A stretch of DNA of 64,000 bases from Clostridiales bacterium (GCA_020063565.1 JAICDB010000002.1:103870-167869), one strand, 5' to 3'. Counted from the first letter of the stretch, positions 51,720 through 61,079 are shown. Numbers and translations: made by a program. Notes: generated by a model not told the origin, from the letters alone.

Positions 51720-53135
51720 ATGAAAAAGCCAATTTTAATAGCAGTTTTTATATTTACAATTTTATTAACTACAATCGTAGCCTCTGCCGTATTAGTTGAT
51801 GATAAATCCTTACCTGTTCAAACAGGTGAGAATAAGAAAAGTTCTGAATTTAATTCTGAATTAAATAAAATTGAAGAACCTGCTGAAAGTGATGAAACAA
51901 CAGGTAATAAAGAAGATAAAGATGGAGGTAGTGATAAAGACTTAGATGCAGCTATAGACACAGATAAAAAAATAGATCCAGATCTTATACCCCAGGAATC
52001 GCCAGAAAACCAGAAGCCGGTTTTTGAATACCCTGATGCTGTTCGTGGCATTTATGTAACAGGTCATTCCGCCGGAGGAGCGCGTTTCGAGAAGTTATTA
52101 AAGTTGGTTGATGAAACTGAACTAAATGCAATGGTTATAGATATTAAAGATGATTACGGAAATATAACATTTAAACTAGAGGGGACGAACTTTGATGAGT
52201 ATAGTAAAAACTATATCAAAGATCCTAAAAAGCTCTTAAAAACACTGGCAGAACATGAGATATACCCAATTGCAAGAATTGTTGTTTTTAAAGATTCAGC
52301 CTTGGCAAAAAAAAATCCTGAGTATTCTTTTAAGAGAAAAGATGGTTCAATCTGGAGAAACAGGCGTAAGGAAGCCTTTGTAAACCCCTTCATTTTTGAA
52401 GTTTGGAAACACAATGTGGAAATAGCAAAAATAGCAGCAGAACTGGGATTTCAAGAGATACAATTTGACTATGTAAGGTTTCCGGAGGGCTTTGAAAAGA
52501 AACAAGATTATTTGACCTATTCGCTTGGAAAATATAATGAGGAAGAATTATTACCTCGCTTAAAAGAAGAGTGGGAAAACACCCCTGTTGATAAAAGGGC
52601 AGAGGAACCTCCCGGTTATGACCCTGTTCAGGCACGTGTTACAGCAGTTACAGATTTTGTGCGGTATGCATATAACGAACTGCACCCTCTGGGCGTAAAG
52701 GTCTCAGTAGATATCTTCGGTTATACTGCAACACGATCTGAAGCGCCCGGGATAGGGCAAAACTTTGTTAAAATATGTGAAAATGTAGATGTCATTTCTG
52801 CAATGATTTATCCAAGCCACTGGAGTCCCGGGTACTTCAATATCCCAAAACCGGATAAGGAACCGTATAGGCTTGTTAAAGAATATGTTGCTGCTGAAAA
52901 GGAAAAATTTTCGCAGATGTCCGAGCCTCCTATCTCCAGGCCATGGATTCAAGATTTTACCGCTACGTGGCTACAAAAGGGTAACTATATAGTATATGGT
53001 AAAGATGAGGTTGAGGCACAAATTAAAGCGCTAAACGAGGGTGGAATTAAGGAGTTCCTTATCTGGAATCCTGTGAATAAGTATACTCCCGGGGTAGATT
53101 ATACTCCAATTGAAGAGCAGAAGAATGAAAATTAG
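51720..53135 (+). CDS. Secreted DUF4015 putative glycosyl hydrolase
   Basis: The 471 residues comprise a signal peptide, an acidic low-complexity linker (about 30-95, rich in Glu/Asp/Lys) and a DUF4015 TIM-barrel (about 108-460) with VRGIYVTGHSAGGARFEKLL, AMVIDIKDDYGNITF, IQFDYVRFPEG and ISAMIYPSHWSPGYF. Asp and Glu at strand ends suggest a glycosidase of cell-wall or exopolymer sugars. No substrate is known to me. Confidence 0.88.
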   Translation: MKKPILIAVFIFTILLTTIVASAVLVDDKSLPVQTGENKKSSEFNSELNKIEEPAESDETTGNKEDKDGGSDKDLDAAIDTDKKIDPDLIPQESPENQKPVFEYPDAVRGIYVTGHSAGGARFEKLLKLVDETELNAMVIDIKDDYGNITFKLEGTNFDEYSKNYIKDPKKLLKTLAEHEIYPIARIVVFKDSALAKKNPEYSFKRKDGSIWRNRRKEAFVNPFIFEVWKHNVEIAKIAAELGFQEIQFDYVRFPEGFEKKQDYLTYSLGKYNEEELLPRLKEEWENTPVDKRAEEPPGYDPVQARVTAVTDFVRYAYNELHPLGVKVSVDIFGYTATRSEAPGIGQNFVKICENVDVISAMIYPSHWSPGYFNIPKPDKEPYRLVKEYVAAEKEKFSQMSEPPISRPWIQDFTATWLQKGNYIVYGKDEVEAQIKALNEGGIKEFLIWNPVNKYTPGVDYTPIEEQKNEN

Positions 53136-53168
53136 TTTAGATAAAAAATTAGGGCCTTTTTGCCCATT

Positions 53169-53648
53169 CTATTCTCTAAAAATTAAGGATAATCCTATTG
53201 ACACTATAATTGGAAAGGATATGTAACCTATAAAGCTTTCAATGATAACAATAAGCTGCATTATTTCATTGACAGGCGATATATCGCCATAGCCTACTGT
53301 TGCCAAAGTGATTGAGCTGAAGTAAAACCATTTAAAATAACTGTCCTCGGCTATAGTATTTACTGCTATTAAATAGTAGATAGCTCCAAAGATGGCTACT
53401 ATTAATAAATAACATAAAATTACAAGTATGATAAATTCCTTGAGCATATTTAAATTTTTAATTTGTTTAGATAGCTTAACTAATCCGGGGAAGTTTTTGA
53501 AAAGAAAAAAAGAAAAGGCAAGGATTAAAAGAATCACTACCGACAAACAAATGAAAGAGTAGCTGCGTTGTGAATTCAATAAAAAGACAGCAACGATACC
53601 AAGGCAAAATGTATATGCAGATATAAAAAATAGGTCTAATTTCTTCAT
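53169..53648 (-). CDS. Two-pore-helix potassium channel
   Basis: The 159 residues and about four helices carry the K+ selectivity filter TLATVGYGDISP between the last two helices. There is no RCK domain. The first half contains two extra helices and a basic linker. It lets K+ pass the membrane. A weak hairpin at about 53148-53164 lies between it and the convergent DUF4015 gene. Confidence 0.88.
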   Translation of the reverse strand: MKKLDLFFISAYTFCLGIVAVFLLNSQRSYSFICLSVVILLILAFSFFLFKNFPGLVKLSKQIKNLNMLKEFIILVILCYLLIVAIFGAIYYLIAVNTIAEDSYFKWFYFSSITLATVGYGDISPVNEIMQLIVIIESFIGYISFPIIVSIGLSLIFRE

Positions 53649-53765
53649 AAAAAACCTCTTTTTTTATTTATTACATAAATATAAAGATGACATTAAATTA
53701 GAACAGTAATTTCATAATAAATTATTTATTGCATAAAAAATATAAAATTTTATAGAGGAAAATGT

Positions 53766-53771
53766 TATAAT
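53766..53771 (+). promoter_or_regulatory. -10 box upstream of the agr-like remnant
   Basis: ATGTTATAAT contains a perfect TATAAT; a start near 53778 would transcribe the AgrD-like segment, the 130-residue membrane protein and the GHKL kinase. The -35 region is AT-rich and unclear. Confidence 0.45.
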
Positions 53772-53856
53772 TTATAGAAAGTAATAGTAACAATTTTTTT
53801 AGTTATAGTATTTATATTTGCATTTTATACTGTATCTACAAAAACACCTGAAGTAA

Positions 53857-53979
53857 AAAATTACAAGGATAATTTTTACACTTGTGGCCTCTCTGGTATC
53901 CCTTCTTGCACATGCAAATGTTGCCTCAGCCACTACTATTGCTGCATATCAACCGGAAGTTCCTAAATCTCTAAAGTGA
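53857..53979 (+). pseudogene. AgrD-like cyclic lactone autoinducer remnant
   Basis: After a stop at 53854-53856 the frame encodes KITRIIFTLVASLVSLLAHA followed by NVASATTIAAYQPEVPKSLK and TGA (53977-53979). The amphipathic N-terminus and the end YQPEVPKSLK are typical of clostridial AgrD peptides. The expected Cys that closes the thiolactone ring is missing (SATTIAAY), there is no ATG (only GTG 53884, which gives 31 residues) and no agrB is nearby. It is probably a decayed signal peptide gene, or an unusual Ser/Thr variant. Confidence 0.55.
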
Positions 53980-53996
53980 TAAATAGGAGAGATTAT

Positions 53997-54389
53997 ATGC
54001 TAATCGTTCAAATAATTCACAACATATTACAAAATTTATTTCTTGTTTTTTCATGTTTTGGAGCTGTTGATGTTAAGGTCCCCTGGAAGCGGGGGATTGT
54101 TTTTGCAGTCCATACAATAATATTATTGGTTTTTATGGTTATCATGCTTAAGTCATTCATCACCAAGGCAACGACGATACAGGTAATTTCGGCAACATTA
54201 AGTGAATTAGGTATATTAGTATTTACGGAGGCATTTTTTATTATTAATATCTTTAGATTCTTTAATCTGGACATTGTGCAGGTGATGTCTGATATTTTTC
54301 TATATACGATGATGTTTTTCATAAGTAATTTAGGGTTTTTAGTTTTATTAATAGCTAATAAGCTGGGAGGATTTGCAATAAAAGTCTAA
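53997..54389 (+). CDS. Membrane protein between agrD-like remnant and GHKL kinase
   Basis: The 130-residue protein has four to five predicted helices and no recognised domain. ATG 53997 follows GGAGAG (about 53985-53990). It ends 15 bp before the kinase, which itself has only two helices. Together the two could make up a split AgrC-like receptor whose membrane half is a separate protein. That is an inference from topology and context only. Confidence 0.7.
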   Translation: MLIVQIIHNILQNLFLVFSCFGAVDVKVPWKRGIVFAVHTIILLVFMVIMLKSFITKATTIQVISATLSELGILVFTEAFFIINIFRFFNLDIVQVMSDIFLYTMMFFISNLGFLVLLIANKLGGFAIKV

Positions 54390-54404
54390 GATAGGGTAGA
54401 TAGT

Positions 54405-55250
54405 ATGAAAAGATCAGGAAAAGGTAAAATTATTATTACCTTAATTCTCGCACAAACATGTTTAGTACTATTTATAATAGGTGCCGATATATGGGACGAG
54501 GGTTTTCCAGCCATAGCCGCTTTTTTTTCACCAATTTTATTTTTGACAGGATTATTAGGCGTTTCCTCGTTCTTTATCGTTTTAGAAGTACTTAGGCTTA
54601 TCGAAAAGGATGCACAGGCCGAAGTGACAAAATTGCAGCTTGAAGAGCTTAAAAATGAAAATTTAATTTTGCGTGAACAGCGCCATGATGTAAAAAATCA
54701 TTTTCAAGTGGTTTTAGGTTTTATCCAATTGAAAAAATACGATTTAGCTGAAGATTATATAAAGCGTATTTTAAACGAGAAAAATATAAATATCAGAAAA
54801 ATCGAGGGGATTAATGCTCCGGAAAATATTAAGGTGTTGTTATCAAATAAAATGGCGCTTGCGGCAGAAAAGACAATTGAATTCAATATTGATATTAGGT
54901 CTAGAATTGAAGATTATAAAATAGATACATTTGACTTAACAAGGATTTTAAGCAATTTACTTACAAATGCTTTTTATGCTGCTGAGAAAGCAAAAGACTT
55001 CAAAAGAGTCAGTCTATCTATTTGGGAGGACAGAAAACTCAATATAGAAGTAGCCAATACTGGAGTACCCATTCCAGAAAACATCAAGGACAAAATTTTT
55101 GAACCGGGATTAACAACTAAGGGTGAAAAAGGTGACGGAATGGGTTTATATATAGTAAGGAAGTTAACAAGAAAATATGGAGGAAAAGTGAACTTGATTA
55201 AGTCTGATGAGCAGGAGACGGTATTTGGAATTAAATTTCCCCTTGAATAA
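54405..55250 (+). CDS. GHKL-domain sensor kinase, AgrC/Spo0B-like
   Basis: The 281 residues comprise two N-terminal helices (about 9-27 and 36-62), a coiled region, and a Spo0B/AgrC-type H-box RHDVKNHFQVVLGFIQL (His94, Asn98, His99). The ATPase domain has NLLTNAFYAAEKAK, FEPGLTTKGEKGDGMGL and YGGKVNL. Such kinases normally answer peptide signals and pair with LytTR regulators; none is encoded in the window. Confidence 0.88.
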   Translation: MKRSGKGKIIITLILAQTCLVLFIIGADIWDEGFPAIAAFFSPILFLTGLLGVSSFFIVLEVLRLIEKDAQAEVTKLQLEELKNENLILREQRHDVKNHFQVVLGFIQLKKYDLAEDYIKRILNEKNINIRKIEGINAPENIKVLLSNKMALAAEKTIEFNIDIRSRIEDYKIDTFDLTRILSNLLTNAFYAAEKAKDFKRVSLSIWEDRKLNIEVANTGVPIPENIKDKIFEPGLTTKGEKGDGMGLYIVRKLTRKYGGKVNLIKSDEQETVFGIKFPLE

Positions 55251-55319
55251 AAGTATAACCTTTTAGATTCTACTAAACCTCTCTGTCTAAACTCCAATTA
55301 TCAAATTCCAGTCAGTAGA

Positions 55320-55343
55320 ATGTACCCGGTTGACCGGGTACAT
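55320..55343 (+). promoter_or_regulatory. Perfect palindrome in the gap before the Mrp operon
   Basis: ATGTACCCGG-TTGA-CCGGGTACAT is a perfect 10-bp inverted repeat without a U-tract. It may be an operator or a hairpin ending the kinase transcript. Apart from this and the promoter at 55488, I see nothing else in 55251-55593. Confidence 0.5.
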
Positions 55344-55487
55344 GGCCAACCCCTTTTAACAATTCTTAGGTTTCCAATATTTAAAAGTTTTGATTAAAAG
55401 TGTTTGCTGATATAATTCAGATTTATGATACCTCAACACACCGCTATTAACTGAAAATTGAGACTATTAGCATAATGATTAAAACAA

Positions 55488-55516
55488 TTGACATTGGAGT
55501 AGTTGTTTGCTAAACT
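55488..55516 (+). promoter_or_regulatory. Sigma-A promoter of the Mrp-type operon
   Basis: A consensus TTGACA (55488-55493), 17 bp and TAAACT (55511-55516, 4 of 6 matches) lie about 70 bp before mnhE. Confidence 0.65.
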
Positions 55517-55593
55517 ACACTAGGGGTAAAAGTTATATTTTTAAAAAAATTGTTAGGTTTTCGTTAAATTTTTCTAGAGGGGGTTAAAGTTCT

Positions 55594-56172
55594 GTGAGTA
55601 GTAAAAGATCAAAGGAAATTACAGCATCGGAATTGAGGCATTCATTTGTTTTGTTTATACTTCTTTTTGCTTTTTGGGTAATACTGTCAGGCCACCTGGA
55701 CTTAAAGCATCTTTCTATAGGCTTTGTTTCCGCTGTGGTTATTACTATCATAACCCGTCCCTTAATGCATATGTCCTCGACTTCCGAACCGCAAAAAACA
55801 TATTTTGCATTTGATTTTCCGTATTTCAGGTATATTGCCTACTGGCCGTGGCTTCTTTGGCAGATTGTAAAGGCAAATATTGAAATAGCTCTAGTTATAT
55901 TGAATCCGAACCTTCCTATAAATCCACAAATTATTACTTTTCGTAAAAAAATGTCTAACCCCCATGCTCACGTAGTTTTGGCAAATTCCATAACTCTTAC
56001 ACCCGGAACTGTTACTGTAGACGTTAAGGATGATTTATATTTAGTACATGCCCTAACGGACAGTGCTGCTAAAGGGCTTGTTCCCGAAGACGGGGAAGCT
56101 GAAATGCTTACAAAAGTTAGTAGTGTTTTCGGTGAAGAATGCGCTCGGACAGGGAGTGAGGTCAGTGCTTGA
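55594..56172 (+). CDS. mnhE: Na+/H+ antiporter subunit MnhE
   Basis: The 192-residue MnhE/MbhA-type protein has two or three N-terminal helices, the YFRYIAYWPWLLWQIVKANIEIA segment and a soluble ANSITLTPGTVTVDV domain, both family hallmarks. It opens an eleven-gene operon with start-stop overlaps throughout. GTG 55594 follows AGAGGGGG. Confidence 0.93.
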   Translation: MSSKRSKEITASELRHSFVLFILLFAFWVILSGHLDLKHLSIGFVSAVVITIITRPLMHMSSTSEPQKTYFAFDFPYFRYIAYWPWLLWQIVKANIEIALVILNPNLPINPQIITFRKKMSNPHAHVVLANSITLTPGTVTVDVKDDLYLVHALTDSAAKGLVPEDGEAEMLTKVSSVFGEECARTGSEVSA

Positions 56173-56431
56173 TAAGATATTTATTGGACTTATTGTAGGT
56201 CTTGTTTTAATAATATTAATGATGTTAGTACGAGTTTTTAAAGGCCCCAGTATCTATGATCGTTTAAACGGTCTGGGTGTTATTGGGTCAGACACCATTT
56301 TGTTGATTGTTCTTATTGGTTATTATAACAAGAGAGCCGACATGTTTGTTGACATTTCGATTGCTTATGCAATTCTCGGGTTTATAGGCCTGGTAGTTAT
56401 AGCTAAATATTTTGATAGGAAGGAGACCTAA
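56165..56431 (+). CDS. mnhF: Na+/H+ antiporter subunit MnhF
   Basis: The 88-residue, three-helix protein with VRVFKGPSIYDRLNGLGVIGSD is MnhF/MbhB. GTG 56165 overlaps the end of mnhE by 8 bp and follows a GTGAGG ribosome binding site. A longer in-frame reading from 56063 lies inside mnhE and is rejected. Confidence 0.92.
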   Translation: MLDKIFIGLIVGLVLIILMMLVRVFKGPSIYDRLNGLGVIGSDTILLIVLIGYYNKRADMFVDISIAYAILGFIGLVVIAKYFDRKET

Positions 56432-56436
56432 ACAAG

Positions 56437-56736
56437 ATGGCAATTGTTGCGATTATTTTTTTGTTGGGCGGTTTCTTTTTTACGTTTGTAGCTGCTCTGG
56501 GCGTCATTCGCCTGCCTGATTTTTACTCTCGTCTCCATGCTTCCGGGAAGTGTGAAACACTGGGAATGGTATTATCCTTTCTTGGACTAGCTATTTATGA
56601 GGGATTCACACTAACTGCTTTAAAACTTTTTTTCATTGTAATTTTTATATTTATTGCAAACCCTACTGGTACTCATATTTTAAGCCGGGCTGCCTATAGA
56701 AGTGGTATAAAACCATGGACCAGAAAGGGGGAATAG
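56437..56736 (+). CDS. mnhG: Na+/H+ antiporter subunit MnhG
   Basis: The 99-residue, three-helix protein has GVIRLPDFYSRLHASGKCETLG, the conserved MnhG/MbhC loop. It lies 5 bp after mnhF. Confidence 0.93.
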   Translation: MAIVAIIFLLGGFFFTFVAALGVIRLPDFYSRLHASGKCETLGMVLSFLGLAIYEGFTLTALKLFFIVIFIFIANPTGTHILSRAAYRSGIKPWTRKGE

Positions 56737-56739
56737 GTA

Positions 56740-56985
56740 ATGCTCGAGTTAAGTATGCTAACCATACTTCTTTTTTTATTGGTCTTAACGGGTGTTACTG
56801 CACTGGTTGTTCGGGATATTCTTGCAGCCATTATTTTGTTCAGCGCCTTTAGTTTTTTTGCTGTATTGTTATATCTCGTACTTGGGGCTCCTGACGTGGC
56901 ATTTACAGAAGCGGTTATAGGTGTGGTATCAACTGTATTCTTTGTTGCAGCTCTTAAAAAATTGGGTAGGAGGTACGTGTCATGA
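56740..56985 (+). CDS. MbhD-like subunit (DUF4040)
   Basis: The 81-residue, three-helix protein with RDILAAIILFSAFSFFAVLLY and LGAPDVAFTEAVIG corresponds to MbhD. In classical Mrp systems this domain is fused into the C-terminal part of MrpA. It overlaps the next gene by 4 bp. Confidence 0.9.
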   Translation: MLELSMLTILLFLLVLTGVTALVVRDILAAIILFSAFSFFAVLLYLVLGAPDVAFTEAVIGVVSTVFFVAALKKLGRRYVS

Positions 56986-57281
56986 GGATTGTCTCAACTC
57001 TGCTCTTAATATTCTTTACATTCATTGTATTTTATGCTGCCGCCGGACTGCCCGATGTAGGTGATCCAAATAGTGCGCCATCTACCCATGTTTCCCCAAG
57101 ATATATAGAAAAGGCATATGAAGAAATACATTCGCCGAATGTTGTTACGGCTGTACTGGCCGATTACAGGGGTTATGATACGCTTGGTGAGACAACTGTA
57201 ATATTTACAGCAGGCATAGCAACAGTTTTGATATTGCGTGCAGGTCATAAAAAGAGCGATCAGGGAGGGAAAAGAGAATGA
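56982..57281 (+). CDS. MbhE-like subunit
   Basis: The 99-residue protein has two helices flanking an extracytoplasmic loop (VSPRYIEKAYEEIHSPN, then VLADYRGYDTLGETTVIF). It corresponds to MbhE, another domain fused into MrpA in Bacillus-type systems. It overlaps both neighbours by 4 bp. Confidence 0.88.
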   Translation: MRIVSTLLLIFFTFIVFYAAAGLPDVGDPNSAPSTHVSPRYIEKAYEEIHSPNVVTAVLADYRGYDTLGETTVIFTAGIATVLILRAGHKKSDQGGKRE

Positions 57282-57715
57282 ATAAGCCCTTTGGTAGCAT
57301 AGTTTTAGACATATCATTTAGATATTTGGTACCTTTTATTCTTATGTACGGTATTTATGTATTAATTCATGGAGAATACAGCCCGGGAGGGGGGTTCCAG
57401 GCTGGTGCACTGCTGGCAATAGGAATTATCCTTGCCAGGCTTATTCAGGGCGAAGAATCTTCCTTTAATATTTCCGGAGATACTGCCGTGATTTTGGCAG
57501 GCCTAGGAACGTTAATTTTTGCAGGTGTGGGTGTTATTTCCCTTATATGGAGTGGAAACGTCCTTGAATATGGTGTTTTTCCGCTAAATGTTCATAAGGA
57601 AAGTGAACTTCATCCGCTAGGGATACTTGGCATAGAGATAGGTGTTACTATTTGCGTTGCTGCTGTAATTATTGCAATCTATGACGCACTTACCAGAAGG
57701 GATGACGCTATATGA
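57278..57715 (+). CDS. mnhB: Na+/H+ antiporter subunit MnhB
   Basis: The 145-residue, four-helix protein with LIHGEYSPGGGFQAGALLAIG, the signature of MnhB/MbhF. Start and stop overlap neighbouring genes. Confidence 0.93.
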   Translation: MNKPFGSIVLDISFRYLVPFILMYGIYVLIHGEYSPGGGFQAGALLAIGIILARLIQGEESSFNISGDTAVILAGLGTLIFAGVGVISLIWSGNVLEYGVFPLNVHKESELHPLGILGIEIGVTICVAAVIIAIYDALTRRDDAI

Positions 57716-58080
57716 TGGAAAATTTGATGTCCGGTTATCTGATTTACTGGTTGATCGGTGTACTTTTTGTTATAGGAATTCATGGAATTATCCAAAAGAA
57801 TAATTTTATAAAAAAGATTATGGCAATGAATATTATGCAAGTAGCAGTTATTATCTTTTTCCTTGTCTTGGGACAAAAAACCGGCGCTACTCTTCCGATT
57901 TTGATTCATGGTGTTGAGGGAGCGGAAAACTATATCAACCCTCTTCCGCATGCACTAATGCTTACGGCAATTGTAGTCAGTCTTAGTACGACCGGGGTAG
58001 CTTTGGCGCTGTTATTGAGAATCCAAAAGCATTTTGATGAATTAGAAGAACCTGACGTATTGCGAGGGATGGACCAATGA
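57712..58080 (+). CDS. mnhC: Na+/H+ antiporter subunit MnhC (NuoK-like)
   Basis: The 122-residue, three-helix NuoK homologue has IIQKNNFIKKIMAMNIMQVAV and NPLPHALMLTAIVVSLSTTG. It overlaps mnhD by 4 bp. Confidence 0.93.
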   Translation: MMENLMSGYLIYWLIGVLFVIGIHGIIQKNNFIKKIMAMNIMQVAVIIFFLVLGQKTGATLPILIHGVEGAENYINPLPHALMLTAIVVSLSTTGVALALLLRIQKHFDELEEPDVLRGMDQ

Positions 58081-59573
58081 GAGAACACATTCCAGCTTTA
58101 ATAGCAATTATACCTTTAATGGCGGCTTTAATAGCTCCTGTAGTTGCATACTTTTCAATGTGGTTGGTGCGGGGGATTTCAATTTTAGCAATTTTGACAG
58201 CACACATTTTTTCCTTAAATGCGCTTTACCACTCTTTGACAGTGGGTACTTGGCATTACTATTTTGGCGATTGGGCGCCCCCCTGGGGTATTGAATATGT
58301 AATTGATCCCTTATCCGGTAGTATGGCATCGCTGGTGTCATTTATCAGCCTTTTGGTTGCTTTTTATGCTGGCCCGTATTTAAAAGATGATACCTGGTTG
58401 AAAAAGGGGATTTTTTACGGGCTTTATTTGCTGATTACTTCCGGTCTATTGGGCATGGTAATTACAGGCGACTTGTTCAACCTATATGTATTTCTGGAGA
58501 TATCCTCACTGGCAACTTATGCAATAATAGCCTCGGGAGGTCGTAAAGCTACTGTTGCCGCATTTCGCTATCTTTTGATAGGTACCATTGCAGCTTCTTT
58601 CTACCTTCTGGGAATAGGATATCTTTACGCTGTAACAGGAACACTGAATATGGCGGATATGGCAGGTAGAATCCAGGAATTAATGAGTTCGCCGGCTGTG
58701 TTAATCGGAATTGCCATGATTGTGGTGGGCATGGGACTTAAAGCAGCTGTATTTCCCATGCACGGTTGGCTACCGGACGCATACACGTATGCCCCGCCTC
58801 AGGTAACAGCGTTTATTGCGGGTGTAATGACCAAGGTAAGTGCCTATGTTCTCTTTAGAGTTACGTTCTTTGTTTTGGGCGCTGCCAATGGACCCGTATA
58901 TGCCGCTCTGACTGTTATGGGCTGGATTGCTGCTGTAGGAATAGTTATGGGTTCCGTTATGGCAATTGCTCAAAAGGATTTCAGACGGATGCTCGCATAT
59001 TCTAGTGTGGCACAAATTGGATATATTGTACTAGGTATCTCTCTAGGCAATATGCTCGGGCTTATAGGAGCGTTACTGCATATCTTAAATCACGCAGTTA
59101 TGAAAAGTTGTTTGTTTCTTGTAGCCGGTGGAATAAAGTGGCGTACGGGAGAGCACAGTATAGCAAAACTTGCTGAATTGAGCGGAAAAATGCCTCTTAC
59201 CATGGGAGCATTTTTGGTTGCGGCTCTTTCAATGGTCGGGTTACCCCCTACTGCCGGATTCTTCAGCAAGTGGTATCTAGTGTTGGGGGCCTTGGATGCC
59301 AATATGTGGCCCTTTGTTATAGTTATTATTCTTAGCAGTCTTTTAAATGCAATCTACTTCTTTAGAGTTATTGAAAATTTCTTCCTGAAAAAGCGAGAGG
59401 CTGGCGAGGCTGTCAAAAGGGAAACTGGTGCTCCTAAAGAAAGTCTGGAACTTCCGGTTACAATGTTAATACCAATAGTGATACTTGGTATAGGAATCTT
59501 GGCAATAGGGATTTTGAACAGCCAGATCGTAACAAATATCTTGCAATATTCAGTTCCGGGAGGGGGTTTATAA
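58077..59573 (+). CDS. mnhD: Antiporter large subunit MnhD (first NuoL/M/N-family protein)
   Basis: The 498-residue, 14-helix Proton_antipo_M protein keeps the membrane Glu in NLYVFLEISSLATYAI and the Lys in MGLKAAVFPMHGWLPDAYT, which form the charged ion path. LAYSSVAQIGYIVLG and GLPPTAGFFSKWYL are typical of MnhD. Confidence 0.94.
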   Translation: MREHIPALIAIIPLMAALIAPVVAYFSMWLVRGISILAILTAHIFSLNALYHSLTVGTWHYYFGDWAPPWGIEYVIDPLSGSMASLVSFISLLVAFYAGPYLKDDTWLKKGIFYGLYLLITSGLLGMVITGDLFNLYVFLEISSLATYAIIASGGRKATVAAFRYLLIGTIAASFYLLGIGYLYAVTGTLNMADMAGRIQELMSSPAVLIGIAMIVVGMGLKAAVFPMHGWLPDAYTYAPPQVTAFIAGVMTKVSAYVLFRVTFFVLGAANGPVYAALTVMGWIAAVGIVMGSVMAIAQKDFRRMLAYSSVAQIGYIVLGISLGNMLGLIGALLHILNHAVMKSCLFLVAGGIKWRTGEHSIAKLAELSGKMPLTMGAFLVAALSMVGLPPTAGFFSKWYLVLGALDANMWPFVIVIILSSLLNAIYFFRVIENFFLKKREAGEAVKRETGAPKESLELPVTMLIPIVILGIGILAIGILNSQIVTNILQYSVPGGGL

Positions 59574-61079
59574 ATGGAGTTTGTACTGGATTACCGACCT
59601 TTATGGGCAGTACTGATATCGCTTATTGCTGCTGCATTAATAATGGTTAGCGGCAGATATCCCAATCTTCGTGAAACATGGACCATAGCTGCGGCAGTAG
59701 GAAAGATAATTATAGTATATTCCATGCTTCCTGCTGTTCTCTCGGGGCAGGTTTTGGAAATGGAACCCATCGATATTGTACAAGGAATTTCTTTGCACCT
59801 ACGAGCTGATAGTATGGGAATGATATTTGCTGCCCTGGCATCCTTATTATGGCTTGTAACGTCATTTTACTCAATAGGATATATGCGGGGCGACAAGGCA
59901 AAACATCAAACAGGTTACTTTGCAAGTTTTGCAGTTTGTCTTTCGGCAACAATGGGTATTGCCTTTGCAGCGAACCTTATAACATTTTTTGTTTTTTATG
60001 AGATTTTGACAATAGCAACTTATCCTCTAGTTATCCATAAGAGAAATCAAGAGGCAATAAACGGGGGTCGCAAATACTTGGCCTACACATTGATTGCGGG
60101 ACAATTATTTTTGATAGGAATAATTTGGACCCAGATTATAGCTCCCGGAGGAGAGTTTGTACCGGGAGGCTTTATGGCAGGTAAGGCAACTGCCGGTACG
60201 TTAAGCATTATTTTTACACTTATGATTTTAGGAACCGCAGTAAAAGCAGGTGTTATGCCGCTGCACGGCTGGCTTCCAACTGCTATGGTAGCACCGACTC
60301 CGGTCAGTGCGCTGCTTCACGCAGTGGCTGTTGTTAAAGCAGGAGCGTTCGGTATTCTAAGGATAATAGGATATGTTTTTGGTCCCGAATTACTGAACCA
60401 ACTAGGTGTAGCAGATGTTCTGGCCTGGATTGCTGCCTTTACAATAATAGTATCTTCTCTGATAGCAATGAAACAGGATCATTTGAAAAGAAGGCTTGCC
60501 TTTTCGACAATAGGCCAGTTATCCTATGTGGTTCTCGGTGGTGCGCTTCTTACCCCCCTTGGCTTGCTGGGAGGGATGTATCATATAGTAGCCCACGCTT
60601 TTATGAAAATAACCCTCTTTTTCTGTGCAGGGGCAATTCATATTCGGACACATAAGGATTATATCAGTCAGATGCGCGGGATAGGAAAACAAATGCCCAT
60701 AACAATGGCTGCATTTACACTAGCTTCCTTTGGAATTGCAGGCTTCCCCTTTATAGTAGGTTTTATAAGTAAGTGGAACCTTGCAATTGGGGCTCTGCAA
60801 GCGGGAAAAGCACTTTATGTAGCCGTCCTTATTGGAAGTGCCATGTTAAGTACTGCATACTTGATTCCTGTAGGTTATATGGCTTTTTTTAAGGAATCCA
60901 CCGAATTTAATAGCTTTGGTGAGGCAAGGCTGGACATGCTCATTCCCATTGTTATCACGGCAGTTGTTTCGGTGCTGTTGGGTATTTTCCCGAATGCGAT
61001 AGCAAACTTTTATGACCTTGCAGCTATGTCGGCAAGCCAGATTGTAGATATAAGCCTGGAGCTATTAGGAGGGTTATAA
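59574..61079 (+). CDS. Antiporter large subunit, second NuoL/M/N-family protein
   Basis: The 501-residue protein keeps the Glu (FFVFYEILTIATYPL) and Lys (GTAVKAGVMPLHGWLPTAM) of ion-pumping subunits, and the HAFMKITLFFCAG segment. It is about 500 residues, not the 770-800 of a full MrpA, because the MrpA C-terminal domains are separate genes here. It begins directly after the mnhD stop. Confidence 0.92.
   Translation: MEFVLDYRPLWAVLISLIAAALIMVSGRYPNLRETWTIAAAVGKIIIVYSMLPAVLSGQVLEMEPIDIVQGISLHLRADSMGMIFAALASLLWLVTSFYSIGYMRGDKAKHQTGYFASFAVCLSATMGIAFAANLITFFVFYEILTIATYPLVIHKRNQEAINGGRKYLAYTLIAGQLFLIGIIWTQIIAPGGEFVPGGFMAGKATAGTLSIIFTLMILGTAVKAGVMPLHGWLPTAMVAPTPVSALLHAVAVVKAGAFGILRIIGYVFGPELLNQLGVADVLAWIAAFTIIVSSLIAMKQDHLKRRLAFSTIGQLSYVVLGGALLTPLGLLGGMYHIVAHAFMKITLFFCAGAIHIRTHKDYISQMRGIGKQMPITMAAFTLASFGIAGFPFIVGFISKWNLAIGALQAGKALYVAVLIGSAMLSTAYLIPVGYMAFFKESTEFNSFGEARLDMLIPIVITAVVSVLLGIFPNAIANFYDLAAMSASQIVDISLELLGGL

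Noticed and set aside
56063..56164. Longer mnhF reading from 56063
   Set aside because: The extension lies within mnhE in another frame and is unlike MnhF; GTG 56165 has a ribosome binding site.
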